Position numbers and translations under genes: made by a program. This document shows positions 17,105 to 26,624 of a stretch of 64,000 nt of DNA, piece after piece. The stretch covers positions 62,001-126,000 of the forward strand of contig CANLSR010000002.1 in the NCBI GenBank assembly GCA_947493945.1. The letters run 5' to 3'. This DNA comes from an uncultured bacterium (GTDB lineage: Bacteria > Bacteroidota > Rhodothermia > Rhodothermales > Rubricoccaceae). Each line of letters opens with the position of its first letter. Positions within the stretch are counted from its first letter, which is position 1. The notes under the pieces were generated by a model that ran no database searches, was not told the DNA's origin, and saw nothing but the letters and a program-made list of their open reading frames with translations.

Positions 17105-17751
17105 TGTTCGGCCTCGACCCGGCCCTGGGACGCGACCGGCCGCTGCGCGTGGCGTGCCTGGGCGCCCACGCCGACGACATCGAGATCGGGGCCGGGGGGA
17201 CCGTGCTCCGCCTGCTGCGCGAGCGCCCCCGCGTCCAGGCCACCGTCGCCGTGCTGTCTGGCGACTCGGTCCGCGCCGCCGAGGCGACCGCCAGCGCGGC
17301 GGCGTTCTGGGCTGGCGCCGAGTCTCTGGAGGTTCACGTAATGAGCTACCAAGACGGGTTTTTTCCCCAGCAGGACAGGGAGATCAAGGAGTGGGCTCGG
17401 GCGACGCTCGAACCGGTCCGCCCCCACCTGGTGCTCACGCACCGCCGCGACGACGCCCACCAGGACCACCGCGCGGTCGCCGAGCTGTCGTGGCAGACGT
17501 TCCGCGGCGCGCGCCTGGCGGAGTACGAGGTGCCCAAGTGGGACGGCGACCTCGACCGGCCCAACGCCTACGTCGCGCTGGACGCCGAGACGGTGGGCCG
17601 GAAGCTGGCGCTGCTCGCCGAGCACTTTCCCAGCCAGCACGGCCGCGGCTGGTACGACGACGAGACGTTCCGGGGCCTGGCCCGCCTCCGAGGCGTCGAG
17701 GCGGGCGCCCGCTACGCCGAGGCGTTCCACTGCGCGAAGGTGGTCTGGTGA
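17104..17751 (+). CDS. PIG-L/LmbE family N-deacetylase
   Basis: A 215-residue member of the zinc-dependent deacetylase family that removes acetyl groups from N-acetylated sugars. The metal motif is GAHADDIEIGAGGT (His-x2-Asp-Asp) near residue 20, and the second His comes from DAHQDHRAV near 118. The C-terminal FPSQHGRGWYDDETF is typical of PIG-L proteins tied to polysaccharide loci. It starts one base inside the preceding stop (TGATG), so it belongs to the same operon. It could deacetylate an activated or lipid-linked sugar before amino transfer or chain assembly. Confidence 0.85.
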   Translation: MFGLDPALGRDRPLRVACLGAHADDIEIGAGGTVLRLLRERPRVQATVAVLSGDSVRAAEATASAAAFWAGAESLEVHVMSYQDGFFPQQDREIKEWARATLEPVRPHLVLTHRRDDAHQDHRAVAELSWQTFRGARLAEYEVPKWDGDLDRPNAYVALDAETVGRKLALLAEHFPSQHGRGWYDDETFRGLARLRGVEAGARYAEAFHCAKVVW

Positions 17752-17911
17752 CGGCGCTCGGGCCGGTCGGCACGCGCGTCGCCGGCGTCCGGCCCGACTC
17801 TGAATACGTACCTGTTGGCGTCGCGCGCCGATGTCTCATGGCCCACATGATCTGAGGCGTGGACCGCTGGCGTAGCTCTTGATTCCTCCGGGATGCTCAC
17901 CGCGCGTATGC

Positions 17912-19384
17912 ATGGAAACCGTTTCGCTAGCCTCCGGCCGCTCGTTCTCCCAGCATCACGCCCTGGCCCTCACGGGGCAGCGCAGCTATGCCCGCCAGCG
18001 GCTCGCCAACAGCCTGGCCCTGGCGACGGCCGAGCTGGTGGCGCTGGCGCTGGCGCTGGGGGCCGCCGGCTGGGTCCGCCAGTCGGTCACGGGCGAGAGC
18101 GGCCCCGTGCTCGGGCTGGCGTGGGCCGTGCTGCCGCTCTACCTCGGCGCGTCCGGGATGGCGGGCCTGCTGCCGGGCTGGGGGCACGGCGCCGTCGAGG
18201 AGGTCCGCCGCGTGGTGCTGGTGCTGCTCGGCGTGTTCGCGCTCACGGCGGTCGGCCTGTTCCTGCTCCACGTCAACGCCGCCGGCGCGCCCGCGTCGAG
18301 CCGGCTGACGCTGGGCCTGGCCGCGCTCGTGGCGCTGGCGGCGGTGCCGGCGGCGCGGTGGAGCGCCAAGTCGGCCCTGGTGCGCCGGGGCGCGTGGGGC
18401 GTGCCGGCGGTGGTCTACGGCGCCGGGGTGGCCGGCGCGCGCATCGTGCGCCAGCTCCAGGAGGAGCGCGGCTGCGGCTACACGCCCGTCGCCGTGTTCA
18501 GCGACCGGCCGGACGACTGGGGCGGCTACCTGGACGCGGTCCCCATCGTCGGCGACACGTCGCAGGTGACGTCCAAGGCGGCCGTGGCGTTTCTGGCGAT
18601 GCCCGAGGCCCACCGCGACCGACAGATCGAGCTGCTCGAGGGCCCGCTCTCCTCCTACCGCACCGTGGTGGTGTTGCCCGACCTGTTCGAGGCGCCGAGC
18701 CTGTGGGTCACGCCGCGCGACTTTTCCGGCGTGCTGGGCCTGGAGGTGTCGTCCACGCTCACGCGCGTGGTGCCCCGGCTGGTCAAGCGCGGCGTCGACC
18801 TGGCCGTCGTGCTGCTGCTGGCGCCGCTGTGGCTGCCGCTCGTCGCCGGGCTGGCGGTCTGGGTCTGGCTGGGCGACCGCGGGACGGCGTTCTACGGCCA
18901 GCCTCGGATCGGGCAAGACGGGCGGACGTTCACGGCGCTCAAGCTCCGCACGATGGTCCCCGACGCCGACGAGGTGCTCCGCCACGCGCTCGACGCGGAC
19001 CCGGCGCTGGGCGCCGAGTGGGCGGCGCACTTTAAGCTGGCGCGCGACCCGCGCATCACGGCGGCCGGTCGACTGCTGCGCCGGTCCAGCCTGGACGAGC
19101 TGCCCCAACTGGTCAACGTGCTCCGGGGCGAGATGAGCCTGGTCGGCCCGCGACCGCTGCCCGACTACCACCACCAGCAGCTGAGCGAGCGCGTACGCGC
19201 ACTCCGCGAGCGCGTCAAACCCGGCATCACGGGCCTGTGGCAGGTCAGCGGGCGGAGCGACGCGGGCACGCGCGGCATGGAGCGTTGGGACCCGTACTAC
19301 GTCCGCAACTGGTCGCCCTGGCTGGACGCGGTGATCCTGGTGCGGACCGTCCGCGTGGTCGCCTACGGATCGGGCGCTTACTGA
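17912..19384 (+). CDS. WbaP-type undecaprenyl-phosphate sugar phosphotransferase
   Basis: A 490-residue integral membrane enzyme that loads the first sugar phosphate on undecaprenyl phosphate. Four to five N-terminal membrane spans (about 30-150) are followed by a CoA-binding-like domain (VVYGAGVAGARIVRQLQEE near 168) and a fifth hydrophobic segment near 300-325. The catalytic bacterial sugar transferase domain follows, with FTALKLRTMVPDAD, RRSSLDELPQLVNVLRGEMS and GPRPLPDY near 415. I start at ATG 17912; a TTG at 17879 is possible. A 160-base gap separates it from the PIG-L gene. Its last 7 bases overlap the convergent ATP10-like gene. Confidence 0.9.
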   Translation: METVSLASGRSFSQHHALALTGQRSYARQRLANSLALATAELVALALALGAAGWVRQSVTGESGPVLGLAWAVLPLYLGASGMAGLLPGWGHGAVEEVRRVVLVLLGVFALTAVGLFLLHVNAAGAPASSRLTLGLAALVALAAVPAARWSAKSALVRRGAWGVPAVVYGAGVAGARIVRQLQEERGCGYTPVAVFSDRPDDWGGYLDAVPIVGDTSQVTSKAAVAFLAMPEAHRDRQIELLEGPLSSYRTVVVLPDLFEAPSLWVTPRDFSGVLGLEVSSTLTRVVPRLVKRGVDLAVVLLLAPLWLPLVAGLAVWVWLGDRGTAFYGQPRIGQDGRTFTALKLRTMVPDADEVLRHALDADPALGAEWAAHFKLARDPRITAAGRLLRRSSLDELPQLVNVLRGEMSLVGPRPLPDYHHQQLSERVRALRERVKPGITGLWQVSGRSDAGTRGMERWDPYYVRNWSPWLDAVILVRTVRVVAYGSGAY

Positions 19385-20199
19385 GCCGGGGGCGGCTTTA
19401 GCGGCGGAGGGTCGTCGGTCAATTCGGCCCGGTCGACGGGCGCCGGCGGCTCCACCCGCCGCTCGTCCGTGTCGGGCGTCGCGTGCGCCGACGCCTCGCT
19501 TGAGCCCTCCGCCAGCGGGGCGGCTTCGTCTGCAGGGAGGGCGCCGCCCGGCTCGCCGGCGGCGTCCGCCAGCGGGGTGGAGGCTTCGTCGGCGGATGGC
19601 TCGTCGGTGGCCTCCACGTCATCGGGCGCCTCGTCCTCCACGCCTTCCGAGGCCTCCGCATCTTCCAGGTCCGCGTCGTCGATGTCGGGGTGGTCGGTGA
19701 ACGGCGGCGGCGGCTGGCGGAGCACCTCGGCGACGGCGGCCTCCAGCTCAGCCACCTCGTCCATGTCGATGTCGCCCTCGCCGCGCCACGCGATCCGGCC
19801 GTCGCGGGCGACCAGGATCGGGTACACGTCGCCGGTCTTGACCTGGAGCGCCTTGCGGAACGACTTGACGTCGGCGTAGATGGGGACCGTGCGCGTCCGC
19901 TCCTCCTCGGTCTCGATCTGGCCCCGGATGCCCATCGTGGCCAGCCCGCCGAGCAGCTTGAGCTTGGAGTTGACCACCGGCACCTCGACCACGGCCAGCC
20001 GCCCGTCCGAGCCCTCGGCGATCCGGTCGCCCAGCCGGGCCCACTGGTCCGAGAGCGGGTCGAGCTCGTCCTGGAACGACACGATCAGGAGCGTCGCGTC
20101 GGCCGGGAGGTCGTCCGGAAAGCGGACGTCGGTGCCGTCCAGGCGCTTGCCCGCAACAACGGGGAAGTGGGACGGGGGCTCGGAGGAGAACAGACCCAT
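19378..20199 (-). CDS. ATP10/thioredoxin-like protein with a long acidic tail
   Basis: A 273-residue protein. The first ~165 residues resemble the thioredoxin-fold ATP10 family (FPVVAGKRLDGTDVRFPDDLPADATLLIVSFQ), known in mitochondria as an ATP synthase assembly factor. Its role in bacteria is not established. No CxxC redox pair is visible. The remaining ~105 residues are a low-complexity Asp/Glu/Ala/Pro tail (DIDDADLEDAEASEGVEDE and similar), strongly acidic and probably disordered. No signal peptide is seen. It ends tail-to-tail with wbaP, overlapping by 7 bases. A TAGCTTGC promoter-like element lies 29 bases upstream. Confidence 0.6.
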   Translation of the reverse strand: MGLFSSEPPSHFPVVAGKRLDGTDVRFPDDLPADATLLIVSFQDELDPLSDQWARLGDRIAEGSDGRLAVVEVPVVNSKLKLLGGLATMGIRGQIETEEERTRTVPIYADVKSFRKALQVKTGDVYPILVARDGRIAWRGEGDIDMDEVAELEAAVAEVLRQPPPPFTDHPDIDDADLEDAEASEGVEDEAPDDVEATDEPSADEASTPLADAAGEPGGALPADEAAPLAEGSSEASAHATPDTDERRVEPPAPVDRAELTDDPPPLKPPPAQ

Positions 20200-20228
20200 A
20201 AGTCAGGTGAGTCGGGCGCGGAGGGGCG

Positions 20229-20236
20229 GCAAGCTA
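20229..20236 (-). promoter_or_regulatory. -7-like element (TAGCTTGC) for the ATP10-like gene
   Basis: TAGCTTGC on the minus strand, 29 bases before the start at 20199, consistent with the recurrent TAGCTTnG pattern except for its last base. Confidence 0.4.
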
Positions 20237-20287
20237 CGCGCGGCCTGGGGGCGGCCGCTGCGGCTGGGCGGTCGCGGCGGCCGGCCG

Positions 20288-21691
20288 CTACGGCTGCGCG
20301 CCCGAGGCGGACAGGGACGGGTCGGGCGATGCCGCCGGTCGCCCCATTCGGGGCAGGCCCCGCGCGATGGCGATGAGCACCACCGCGACCACGGCGACGC
20401 CCAAGAAGCCCGCGCGGTAGCCGGCCGCTGGCGTCCCGCCCGAGACGGCCGCCGCGCCGAGGGCCGCCGCGCCCACCAGCTGCCCCACGCTGATGAAGAG
20501 CGTCGAGAGGCCCTGGGCCACGGTCCGCTCCTCGACCTGGGCCTCGTTGAGCAGGATGTAGCTCAGCGACGAGCCGAGCACGCCCGCCAGCCCGACCCCG
20601 AGCGCCACCGTTCCGGCGATGTGGACGCCCAGGCCCGGTGCGACCGCGACCGTCGCCAGCCCCGCCGCCACCAACACCATCGCCACCGTGACCACGGGCC
20701 GCGGGCCGACCCGGTCCAGCAGCCGGCCCGCCAGCGGCGAGCCCACCGTGACGCCCGCCACCAGCGGCAGCAAGAGGTACGAGCCCTGCGACTTGGTCAC
20801 GCCAAACGCCTCGACCGCGTAGGCCGACAGGAACACGAACGTGGCCTCGACCAGCCCGGCGCCGACCGCCAGCGCGCACGCGATCCAGACCGGCCGCCTT
20901 GCCATCAGCGACGGCCGGATGAGCGGCGCCTGCGCCCGCCGCTCGGTCTGGACGAACACGGGGAGCAGCACCGCCGCCAGCGCCAGCGGCGCCCAGACGA
21001 CGGGCCGGGCCAGGCTGGCGAGCACCGCGGCCGTGTCCAGCCCGCTCAGCCCGACGACGAGCGCCGCCAGCAGCAGCACCAACACGCCGATCCCCAGCGC
21101 GTCGAGCGGGCGCGGCGTCTGGGCGCGCGTGTTGGGCAGCGCGCGCGCGCTGAGCACGAACACGAGCGCCGCCAGCGGCAGCGAGATCGCGAACAGCCAC
21201 CGCCAGCTGGCCACCGAGAGCAGGACGCCGCCCACGATCGGCCCCACCAGGAACGCCACGCCGAACACGGCGCCGAGCAGGCCGAGTGCCCGCCCGCGCT
21301 CTTGGGGCGGGTAGACGTCGCCCACGACGGCGCTGGCGACGGGGAAGATGCCGCTCGCGCCCAGCCCCTGCATCACGCGGCCCGCCAGCAGCACGCCGAA
21401 CGACGGCGCCAAGCACACGACCACGGTGCCGGCGGCGAACAGCGCCACGTCCGCGAGGTAGACCGTCCGGCGGCCGATGCGGTCGGCGAGCGACGCCATG
21501 ACGGGCAGGCCGGTCAGGTTGGCGAGCACGAACGCGGTGAACGTCCAGGCGACGGCGCGCTCGTCGAGGGCGAACGTCTCGCGCAGCGCCGGGAGCGCCG
21601 GCCCCACGATGGCGATGTCGAGCGCCGCGAGCAGCGTGCCCAGGAACAGGACGCCCAGCAGGCGGCGCGGGCGGTCGGCGGTGTCGGACAT
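20288..21691 (-). CDS. Major facilitator superfamily drug/solute exporter
   Basis: A 467-residue MFS transporter with about 12-14 predicted membrane spans. The conserved loop between spans 2 and 3 reads SLADRIGRRTVYLADVALF, and span 5 has the exporter-type glycine/proline pattern (GAVFGVAFLVGPIVGGVLL). The layout fits proton-driven drug exporters (Bcr/EmrB side of the family). I use the ATG at 21691 (MSDTADRPRR); an ATG at 21715 is also in frame. It sits 120 bases downstream of hemL on the same strand and may be the last gene of the haem operon. Export of a porphyrin is only a speculation from that position. Confidence 0.8.
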   Translation of the reverse strand: MSDTADRPRRLLGVLFLGTLLAALDIAIVGPALPALRETFALDERAVAWTFTAFVLANLTGLPVMASLADRIGRRTVYLADVALFAAGTVVVCLAPSFGVLLAGRVMQGLGASGIFPVASAVVGDVYPPQERGRALGLLGAVFGVAFLVGPIVGGVLLSVASWRWLFAISLPLAALVFVLSARALPNTRAQTPRPLDALGIGVLVLLLAALVVGLSGLDTAAVLASLARPVVWAPLALAAVLLPVFVQTERRAQAPLIRPSLMARRPVWIACALAVGAGLVEATFVFLSAYAVEAFGVTKSQGSYLLLPLVAGVTVGSPLAGRLLDRVGPRPVVTVAMVLVAAGLATVAVAPGLGVHIAGTVALGVGLAGVLGSSLSYILLNEAQVEERTVAQGLSTLFISVGQLVGAAALGAAAVSGGTPAAGYRAGFLGVAVVAVVLIAIARGLPRMGRPAASPDPSLSASGAQP

Positions 21692-21735
21692 GAGGTGGGG
21701 GAGGTGTTCGGGCACGGCACGCGCCGCTCATCGGA

Positions 21736-21752
21736 GCCGCCAGCCGCTGGCG
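21736..21752. repeat. CCGCCAGC/CGCTGGCGG palindrome between hemL and the MFS gene
   Basis: CCGCCAGCCGCTGGCGG, a near-perfect palindrome with 8-base arms. It is a member of the dispersed CGCTGGCGG family seen at many gene borders here. Confidence 0.6.
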
Positions 21753-21811
21753 GTCGCGGTCGGGCTCGACCCGCTGAGGGCGGCCGGCGGCGGGCCGTGC
21801 GTGGTCGACCG

Positions 21812-23104
21812 CTACAGCGTGGCGAAGGCGGAGCGGAAGGCTTGGGCCGCCTGCTCGACCACCTCGGGCGTGTGCGCGCTCGACGTAAAGCACGCCTCGA
21901 ACGGCGACGGCGGCAGGTAGACACCGCGGTCCAGCAGCAGCCGGTGCAGGCGCGCGAACGCGGCCTTGTCGCTCCGGGCAGCGCTGGCGTAGTCGGTCAC
22001 GGGCTGGTCGGTCAGGAAAAAGCCGAACATGGCGCCGACGGCGTCGGTCTGGACCGGGACGCCGGCGGTGTCGGCGGCGTCCTGGATGACCTGGGCCGTG
22101 GCCCGGGCCGCCTCGCTAGCGAGCGCCCACGCGCCGGTGGCCTGGGCCTCGCGGAACAGGGCCAGCCCGGCGGCCATCGCGAGCGGGTTGCCGGACAGCG
22201 TGCCGGCCTGGTACACCGGCCCTTCGGGCGCCATCATCTGCATGACGTCCGCGCGCCCGCCGTAGGCGCCCACGGGGAGCCCGCCGCCGATCACCTTGCC
22301 CAGGATGGTGAGGTCGGGCGTGACGCCGAACAGCGCCTGGGCGCCCCCCTCGTGCACGCGGAAGCCCACCATCACCTCGTCGAACACCAGGAGCGCGCCG
22401 TGCTGGCGGGTGACCTCGCGGAGGAGCTCCAAAAAGCCCTCGGCTGGCTGGACGAACCCCATGTTGCCCGCGATGGGCTCCACGAGCACGGCCGCGATGT
22501 GCTCACCCTCGCGCCTGAACAGGTCGCGGATGGCGTCCGCGTCGTTGAACGGGGCCACCAGCGTGTCGGCGGTGACGGCGGCGGGCACGCCGGGCGAGTC
22601 GGGCAGGCCCAGCGTGGCGACGCCACTTCCAGCCTTGGCCAAAAGCAGGTCGGCATGGCCGTGGTAGTGGCCGTCGAACTTGACCACCTTGTTGCGCCCC
22701 GTGAACGCGCGCGCGGCGCGGACGGCGCTCATGGCGCCCTCGGTGCCCGAGTTGACGAACCGCAGCCGCTCCATCGACGGGTAGAGGGCCTGGATCGTCT
22801 CGGCCAGGTCCACCTCCAGCGGGCTCGGTGCGCCGAACGACGTGCCCCGGGCCGCCTGCTCCGCGATGGCCCCGACCACCGCCGGCGCCGCGTGGCCCAG
22901 CAGCAGCGGCCCGAACGACATCACGTAGTCGATGTAGCGGTGGCCGTCCACATCGACCATGTAGGCGCCCTCGCCGCGGTCGATAAAGCGCGGCGTGCCG
23001 CCGACGGACTTGAAGGCGCGGACGGGCGACGAGACGCCGCCGGGCATCAGGGCCTGGGCTTGGGCAAAGAGGTGTTCGGAGCGGTCGGTGGTCAGAGCAG
23101 TCAT
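21812..23104 (-). CDS. hemL: Glutamate-1-semialdehyde 2,1-aminomutase
   Basis: A 430-residue PLP enzyme, standard family length, converting glutamate-1-semialdehyde to 5-aminolevulinate. [21 protein letters not shown] at the N-terminus is diagnostic. [31 protein letters not shown] (PLP-contacting Asp) and [17 protein letters not shown] (Schiff-base Lys) are all present. Its ATG overlaps the hemG stop (ATGA), so translation is coupled. It is the last haem enzyme of the operon although it acts second in the pathway. Confidence 0.95.
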   Translation of the reverse strand: MTALTTDRSEHLFAQAQALMPGGVSSPVRAFKSVGGTPRFIDRGEGAYMVDVDGHRYIDYVMSFGPLLLGHAAPAVVGAIAEQAARGTSFGAPSPLEVDLAETIQALYPSMERLRFVNSGTEGAMSAVRAARAFTGRNKVVKFDGHYHGHADLLLAKAGSGVATLGLPDSPGVPAAVTADTLVAPFNDADAIRDLFRREGEHIAAVLVEPIAGNMGFVQPAEGFLELLREVTRQHGALLVFDEVMVGFRVHEGGAQALFGVTPDLTILGKVIGGGLPVGAYGGRADVMQMMAPEGPVYQAGTLSGNPLAMAAGLALFREAQATGAWALASEAARATAQVIQDAADTAGVPVQTDAVGAMFGFFLTDQPVTDYASAARSDKAAFARLHRLLLDRGVYLPPSPFEACFTSSAHTPEVVEQAAQAFRSAFATL

Positions 23105-24450
23105 CGTGAGAGAGCGTCGAGAAGAGAGTCGGCAGCGGCGGTGGCTCCTGCGATCACGTCGGGCAGGCCGACGCCGCGGAGCGCCGCACCGGCCAAGGTC
23201 AGGTGCGGGTGGCGAGCGAGCGCCGCGTCCAGGTCGGCCATTCGGGCCGGGTGGCCCAGGGTGTACCTCGGCGACGCGGCCCGCCAGCGCTGCACGGCCG
23301 TAAAGGTGGGGCCGCCGTCCAGCCCGAGCCGCTGGCGGAGGTGATCGAGCGCGGCGTCCAAGAGCTCGGCGTCGCCGGCCGACGCCGCCAGCTCGGGGCG
23401 CAGGAACACCCGGGCAAGGTCGTGGCCGGGCGGCGCGGCGCCGGCGTGCTTGCGCGAGAGCAGGGTCACCGCCTGGACCGGCCCGCCCTCGCGGCGCGGG
23501 ACGAGCCAGCCCGACACGTCGGGGACGGCGGCGCGCGCGGTCTCGAACCCGACGAGGGCGACGGCGGCGTTGCCCATCGGGACGTCGGCCAGCGGCGCGG
23601 CGATCGCGGGGTCGAGCGGAGCCAGCACGCGGGCCGCGGCCGGCGCGGGCAAGGCCACCAGCAATTGGCGAGCCTGGGCCGTGTCCCCGGCGGCCGTCCG
23701 CGCCCAGAACCCGTCGGCGTCAGTGCCGACCGCCTCGACGGGCGCCTCGGTCTGGAGGTCGACGCCGCGCTGGCGGAGCGCGTCGGCGGCGGCGGCGGGC
23801 AGCCGGTCCATGCCGCCGACGGGCCGCTGGAACGGGGACGCAGCGGCGCCTTTGGCGGCCGCGCGCCGCCAGTCCAGCAGCGCGCCCTGGCGCTCGCGCG
23901 CGTGCAGGTGCGGGAGCGTGGCCTGGACCGAGATCGGCCCGGCGTCGGCGCCGTAGAGGCCGCCCAGCAGCGGCTCGATCAGCCCTTCCCACGCGCCGCG
24001 CCCAAAGCGGCGGACGGCGAACAGCTCCAGGCTCTCGTCGTCGTCGGCCCCGCGGCGGCGGACGAACGGCTCGGCGGCGGCGCGGAGCCGGGCCGCCAGC
24101 GGCAGCGCCGGCGTGGTCAGGAGCGGGCCGAGGTGGCCGGGCACCAGCCCCGACAGCCCGGCCGGCAGCGGGTGCAGCCGCCCGCCGCGCTGGATCAGCG
24201 CGCCGCCCCGGGCCGGCGCCGTCTCGACGCCCAGCCGCGCCGCCAGCTGGGCCGCGGCGGGCTTGCGGACCAAGAACACGTCCGGCCCCACGTCGGCGGT
24301 GAACCCGTTGCCGCGCAGCGTCTTGACCACCCCGCCCAGCCGGCCGGACGCCTCCAGCAGACGGACGCTCCGGCCCGCATCCGCCAGCCGCAGCGCGGCC
24401 GCCAGCCCGGCCATGCCTCCGCCGAGAACGAGGACGTCAGAGCGTGTCAT
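23101..24450 (-). CDS. Protoporphyrinogen/coproporphyrinogen oxidase, FAD-dependent (HemY/CgoX type)
   Basis: A 449-residue flavin oxidase that aromatises the tetrapyrrole ring. The N-terminal FAD fold is [20 protein letters not shown], followed by [25 protein letters not shown]. The C-terminal ribose/FAD segment [20 protein letters not shown] is also seen. The type is the oxygen-dependent HemG/HemY (PPOX) family, not the flavodoxin-like HemG of E. coli. With HemQ in the same operon the physiological substrate is more likely coproporphyrinogen III; that is inference. It overlaps hemL by 4 bases. Confidence 0.9.
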   Translation of the reverse strand: MTRSDVLVLGGGMAGLAAALRLADAGRSVRLLEASGRLGGVVKTLRGNGFTADVGPDVFLVRKPAAAQLAARLGVETAPARGGALIQRGGRLHPLPAGLSGLVPGHLGPLLTTPALPLAARLRAAAEPFVRRRGADDDESLELFAVRRFGRGAWEGLIEPLLGGLYGADAGPISVQATLPHLHARERQGALLDWRRAAAKGAAASPFQRPVGGMDRLPAAAADALRQRGVDLQTEAPVEAVGTDADGFWARTAAGDTAQARQLLVALPAPAAARVLAPLDPAIAAPLADVPMGNAAVALVGFETARAAVPDVSGWLVPRREGGPVQAVTLLSRKHAGAAPPGHDLARVFLRPELAASAGDAELLDAALDHLRQRLGLDGGPTFTAVQRWRAASPRYTLGHPARMADLDAALARHPHLTLAGAALRGVGLPDVIAGATAAADSLLDALSR

Positions 24451-24491
24451 GGGGTGGAGAGGGGCGTCGGTGCGGCGCCAGGCCCCGCCCG

Positions 24492-24506
24492 GCTGGCGGC
24501 GCCAGC
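24492..24506. repeat. GCTGGC-GGC-GCCAGC palindrome between hemH and hemG
   Basis: Six-base arms with a three-base loop in a 66-base spacer. It shares the GCTGGC/GCCAGC core of the dispersed palindrome family. Confidence 0.5.
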
Positions 24507-24516
24507 GGACGGCGAG

Positions 24517-25548
24517 CTAGGCGTGGGTCAGGGTGCCCTCGGGCATCGGCATCGTCGGCGCCCCGGCGGAGGCGGCCCGCACGTCGGACTCGATCCAGCC
24601 CGCCCCGGCCGCCTGGCCCTCCACCAACTCGGCGATGAGCCGGGTAAACCGGGCGTCGTCGTTGAGCGACGGCGGGCGGACGAGCGTCATCCCGCGCTCC
24701 CCAGCGGCCTTTTGTGCCTCGATGTCGATGTCGAACAGGATCTCGACGTGGTCGCTCACGAACCCGATGGCCAGGCTCACCACCTTGTCGACGCCGCGCT
24801 CGTCCTGGAGCGCCGGCACGTGGTCCTCGAGTTGCGGCCCGAGCCACGGCTCTGGGCTGCGGCCCTCCGACTGGTAGCTCCAGCTCCACTGATCCTCTCG
24901 GAGCCCGGCGCGCTCGGCGATCAGCCGCGCGGTCGTCCAGAGCTGGTCCTGGTACGGGTCGCCCTCGCGGAGCACGCGCACCGGCAGGCTGTGGGCGCTC
25001 AGCACCACGTGGACGTCGTCGCGCTCGGCCTCGGGGAACTGCTCGATGCCTTGGCGGACGCGCGCCGCGAACGCCTCGATCAGCAGGTCGGCGTCGAAGT
25101 AGGCGTCGACGTAGGAGACGTCGATGTCGCCGCGGTAGAGGTCCAGGCCGGCCTTGACCTTGGCCTGGTACTTGGCGATCGACATGGACGAAAAGTGGGG
25201 CGCGAGCACGATGGCAACGGCCTGCTGGATGCCGTCGTCGATCATCTGCCCGACGGTCTCCTCGATCCACGGCGCCCAGTGGCGCATCCCGAGGTAGGCC
25301 CGGAAGCGCTCCGGCTGGCCGGGCGGGTTGAGGTGGGCCATCGCGCCCTCCACCTGCTGCTGGGTCAGGCCCATGATGGGCGAGGCGCCGCCGATCATGC
25401 GGTAGTTGTTGGTGATCTCGTCCAGCACGGCGCTCGTCGTCGGCCGCCCGTGACGGATGTCGGAGAGGTAGCCGGGGATCTCGTCGAGCGAGGCGGGGCC
25501 GCCGTAGGCCATGAACAGGACGCCGACGGGGGGTTTGGGGTCAGTCAT
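24517..25548 (-). CDS. hemH: Ferrochelatase
   Basis: A 343-residue chelatase that inserts ferrous iron into the porphyrin. VLFMAYGGPASLDEIPGYL opens the protein. The catalytic His is in VVLSAHSLPVRV near residue 180, and the second half-site reads GFVSDHVEILFDIDIEAQ near 260 with the conserved Glu. No membrane span or Fe-S cysteine cluster is visible, so it is predicted soluble or peripheral. It is flanked by hemE and hemG with spacers of 51 and 66 bases, each carrying a CGCTGGCGG-type palindrome. Confidence 0.94.
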   Translation of the reverse strand: MTDPKPPVGVLFMAYGGPASLDEIPGYLSDIRHGRPTTSAVLDEITNNYRMIGGASPIMGLTQQQVEGAMAHLNPPGQPERFRAYLGMRHWAPWIEETVGQMIDDGIQQAVAIVLAPHFSSMSIAKYQAKVKAGLDLYRGDIDVSYVDAYFDADLLIEAFAARVRQGIEQFPEAERDDVHVVLSAHSLPVRVLREGDPYQDQLWTTARLIAERAGLREDQWSWSYQSEGRSPEPWLGPQLEDHVPALQDERGVDKVVSLAIGFVSDHVEILFDIDIEAQKAAGERGMTLVRPPSLNDDARFTRLIAELVEGQAAGAGWIESDVRAASAGAPTMPMPEGTLTHA

Positions 25549-25566
25549 TGGAGTGGGGGGCGTGCA

Positions 25567-25589
25567 GCTGGCGGAGGCGGTCCGCCAGC
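25567..25589. repeat. GCTGGCGGA/TCCGCCAGC palindrome between hemE and hemH
   Basis: Perfect 9-base arms with a 5-base loop, occupying nearly half of the 51-base spacer inside the haem operon. Confidence 0.65.
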
Positions 25590-25599
25590 GGGGCGGGCG

Positions 25600-26622
25600 C
25601 TAGGCCGAGGTCCGCTCGCGGACGTAGTCGACCAGGCGCGCGACGGCGTCGGGCGGGGTGGCGGGGACCAGGCCGTGGCCGGTGTTGAACACGTAGCCGG
25701 TCGCGGGCGCCTCGGCCAGGACGCGGTCGGTCTGGGCCCGGAGCTCGCGCCACGGGGCCTGGAGCAGGTACGGGTCCAGGTTGCCCTGGATCGGCTTGCC
25801 GCCGACGCGCTCGCGCGCCTCGACGAGCGACGGCCCGGCGTCGATGCCGATCGCGTCGCCGCCGGCCGCGGCCACGGCGTCCAAGTGGCCCGCCGTGCCC
25901 GTCGTAAAGTGGACGACCGGCAGGCCGGTCCGCTGGGCGATGGCGATGAGCTTGGCCGTGTAGGGCGCCGCGTAGTGCTCGTAGTCGTAGCGCGACAGCG
26001 CGCCGGCCCACGAGTCGAACACCTGCAGCGCGTCGGCGCCGGCCCGTGCCTGCTCCGTCAGGAAGCTGCCGGCGACGGTCACCAGCTTGTCCATCAGGCG
26101 GCGCCAGGCGGCCGGCTCGTTGTACATGAACACGCGCGTCTTCTCGTACTTCTTGCTCCCGCCGCCCTCGATGGCGTAGGCCGCCAGCGTGAACGGGGCG
26201 CCCGCGAACCCGAGCACCGGCACGCCCAGCGGCTCCAACTCCGCCTTGACCAGCCGGATCGCCTCCGGCGTGTACACCATCGTCTCGCCGGCCGGCGGCG
26301 TCGCCAGCAGGTCCACGTCGCGCGTGGTCGAGATCGGGTTCTCGATCACCGGCCCGACGCCCTTCTCGAAGTGGAGGCCCAGGCCCATCGTCTGCAACGG
26401 CGGCAGCAGGTCGGAGTAGATCACGGCCGCGTCCAGGCCAAACCGGCGGATGGGCTGGAGCGTGATCTCGGCCGCGATCTCCGGCGTCTTGACCATCGTC
26501 AGGAAGTCGTGCTTCTCGCGGATGGCGCGGTACTCGGGCAGGTAGCGGCCGGCCTGCCGCATAAACCACACGGGGACGGCGTCGACGGGCTCGCCGCGCA
26601 GGGCAGCTAGAAATCGGGACAT
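25600..26622 (-). CDS. hemE: Uroporphyrinogen III decarboxylase
   Basis: A 340-residue cytoplasmic enzyme that removes four carboxyl groups from uroporphyrinogen III to give coproporphyrinogen III. VWFMRQAGRYLPEYRAIRE and IYSDLLPPLQTMGL are family signatures, together with GFAGAPFTLAAYAIEGGGSK and the C-terminal FNTGHGLVPATPPD. I choose the ATG at 26622 (MSRFLAALRG); an upstream in-frame ATG at 26709 would translate the period-7 sequence in the leader, which is not family-like. Confidence 0.95.
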   Translation of the reverse strand: MSRFLAALRGEPVDAVPVWFMRQAGRYLPEYRAIREKHDFLTMVKTPEIAAEITLQPIRRFGLDAAVIYSDLLPPLQTMGLGLHFEKGVGPVIENPISTTRDVDLLATPPAGETMVYTPEAIRLVKAELEPLGVPVLGFAGAPFTLAAYAIEGGGSKKYEKTRVFMYNEPAAWRRLMDKLVTVAGSFLTEQARAGADALQVFDSWAGALSRYDYEHYAAPYTAKLIAIAQRTGLPVVHFTTGTAGHLDAVAAAGGDAIGIDAGPSLVEARERVGGKPIQGNLDPYLLQAPWRELRAQTDRVLAEAPATGYVFNTGHGLVPATPPDAVARLVDYVRERTSA

Positions 26623-26624
26623 GA

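Noticed and set aside
17752..17911. Gene or tRNA in the gap before wbaP
   Set aside because: Only short chance frames are seen and no cloverleaf can be drawn.
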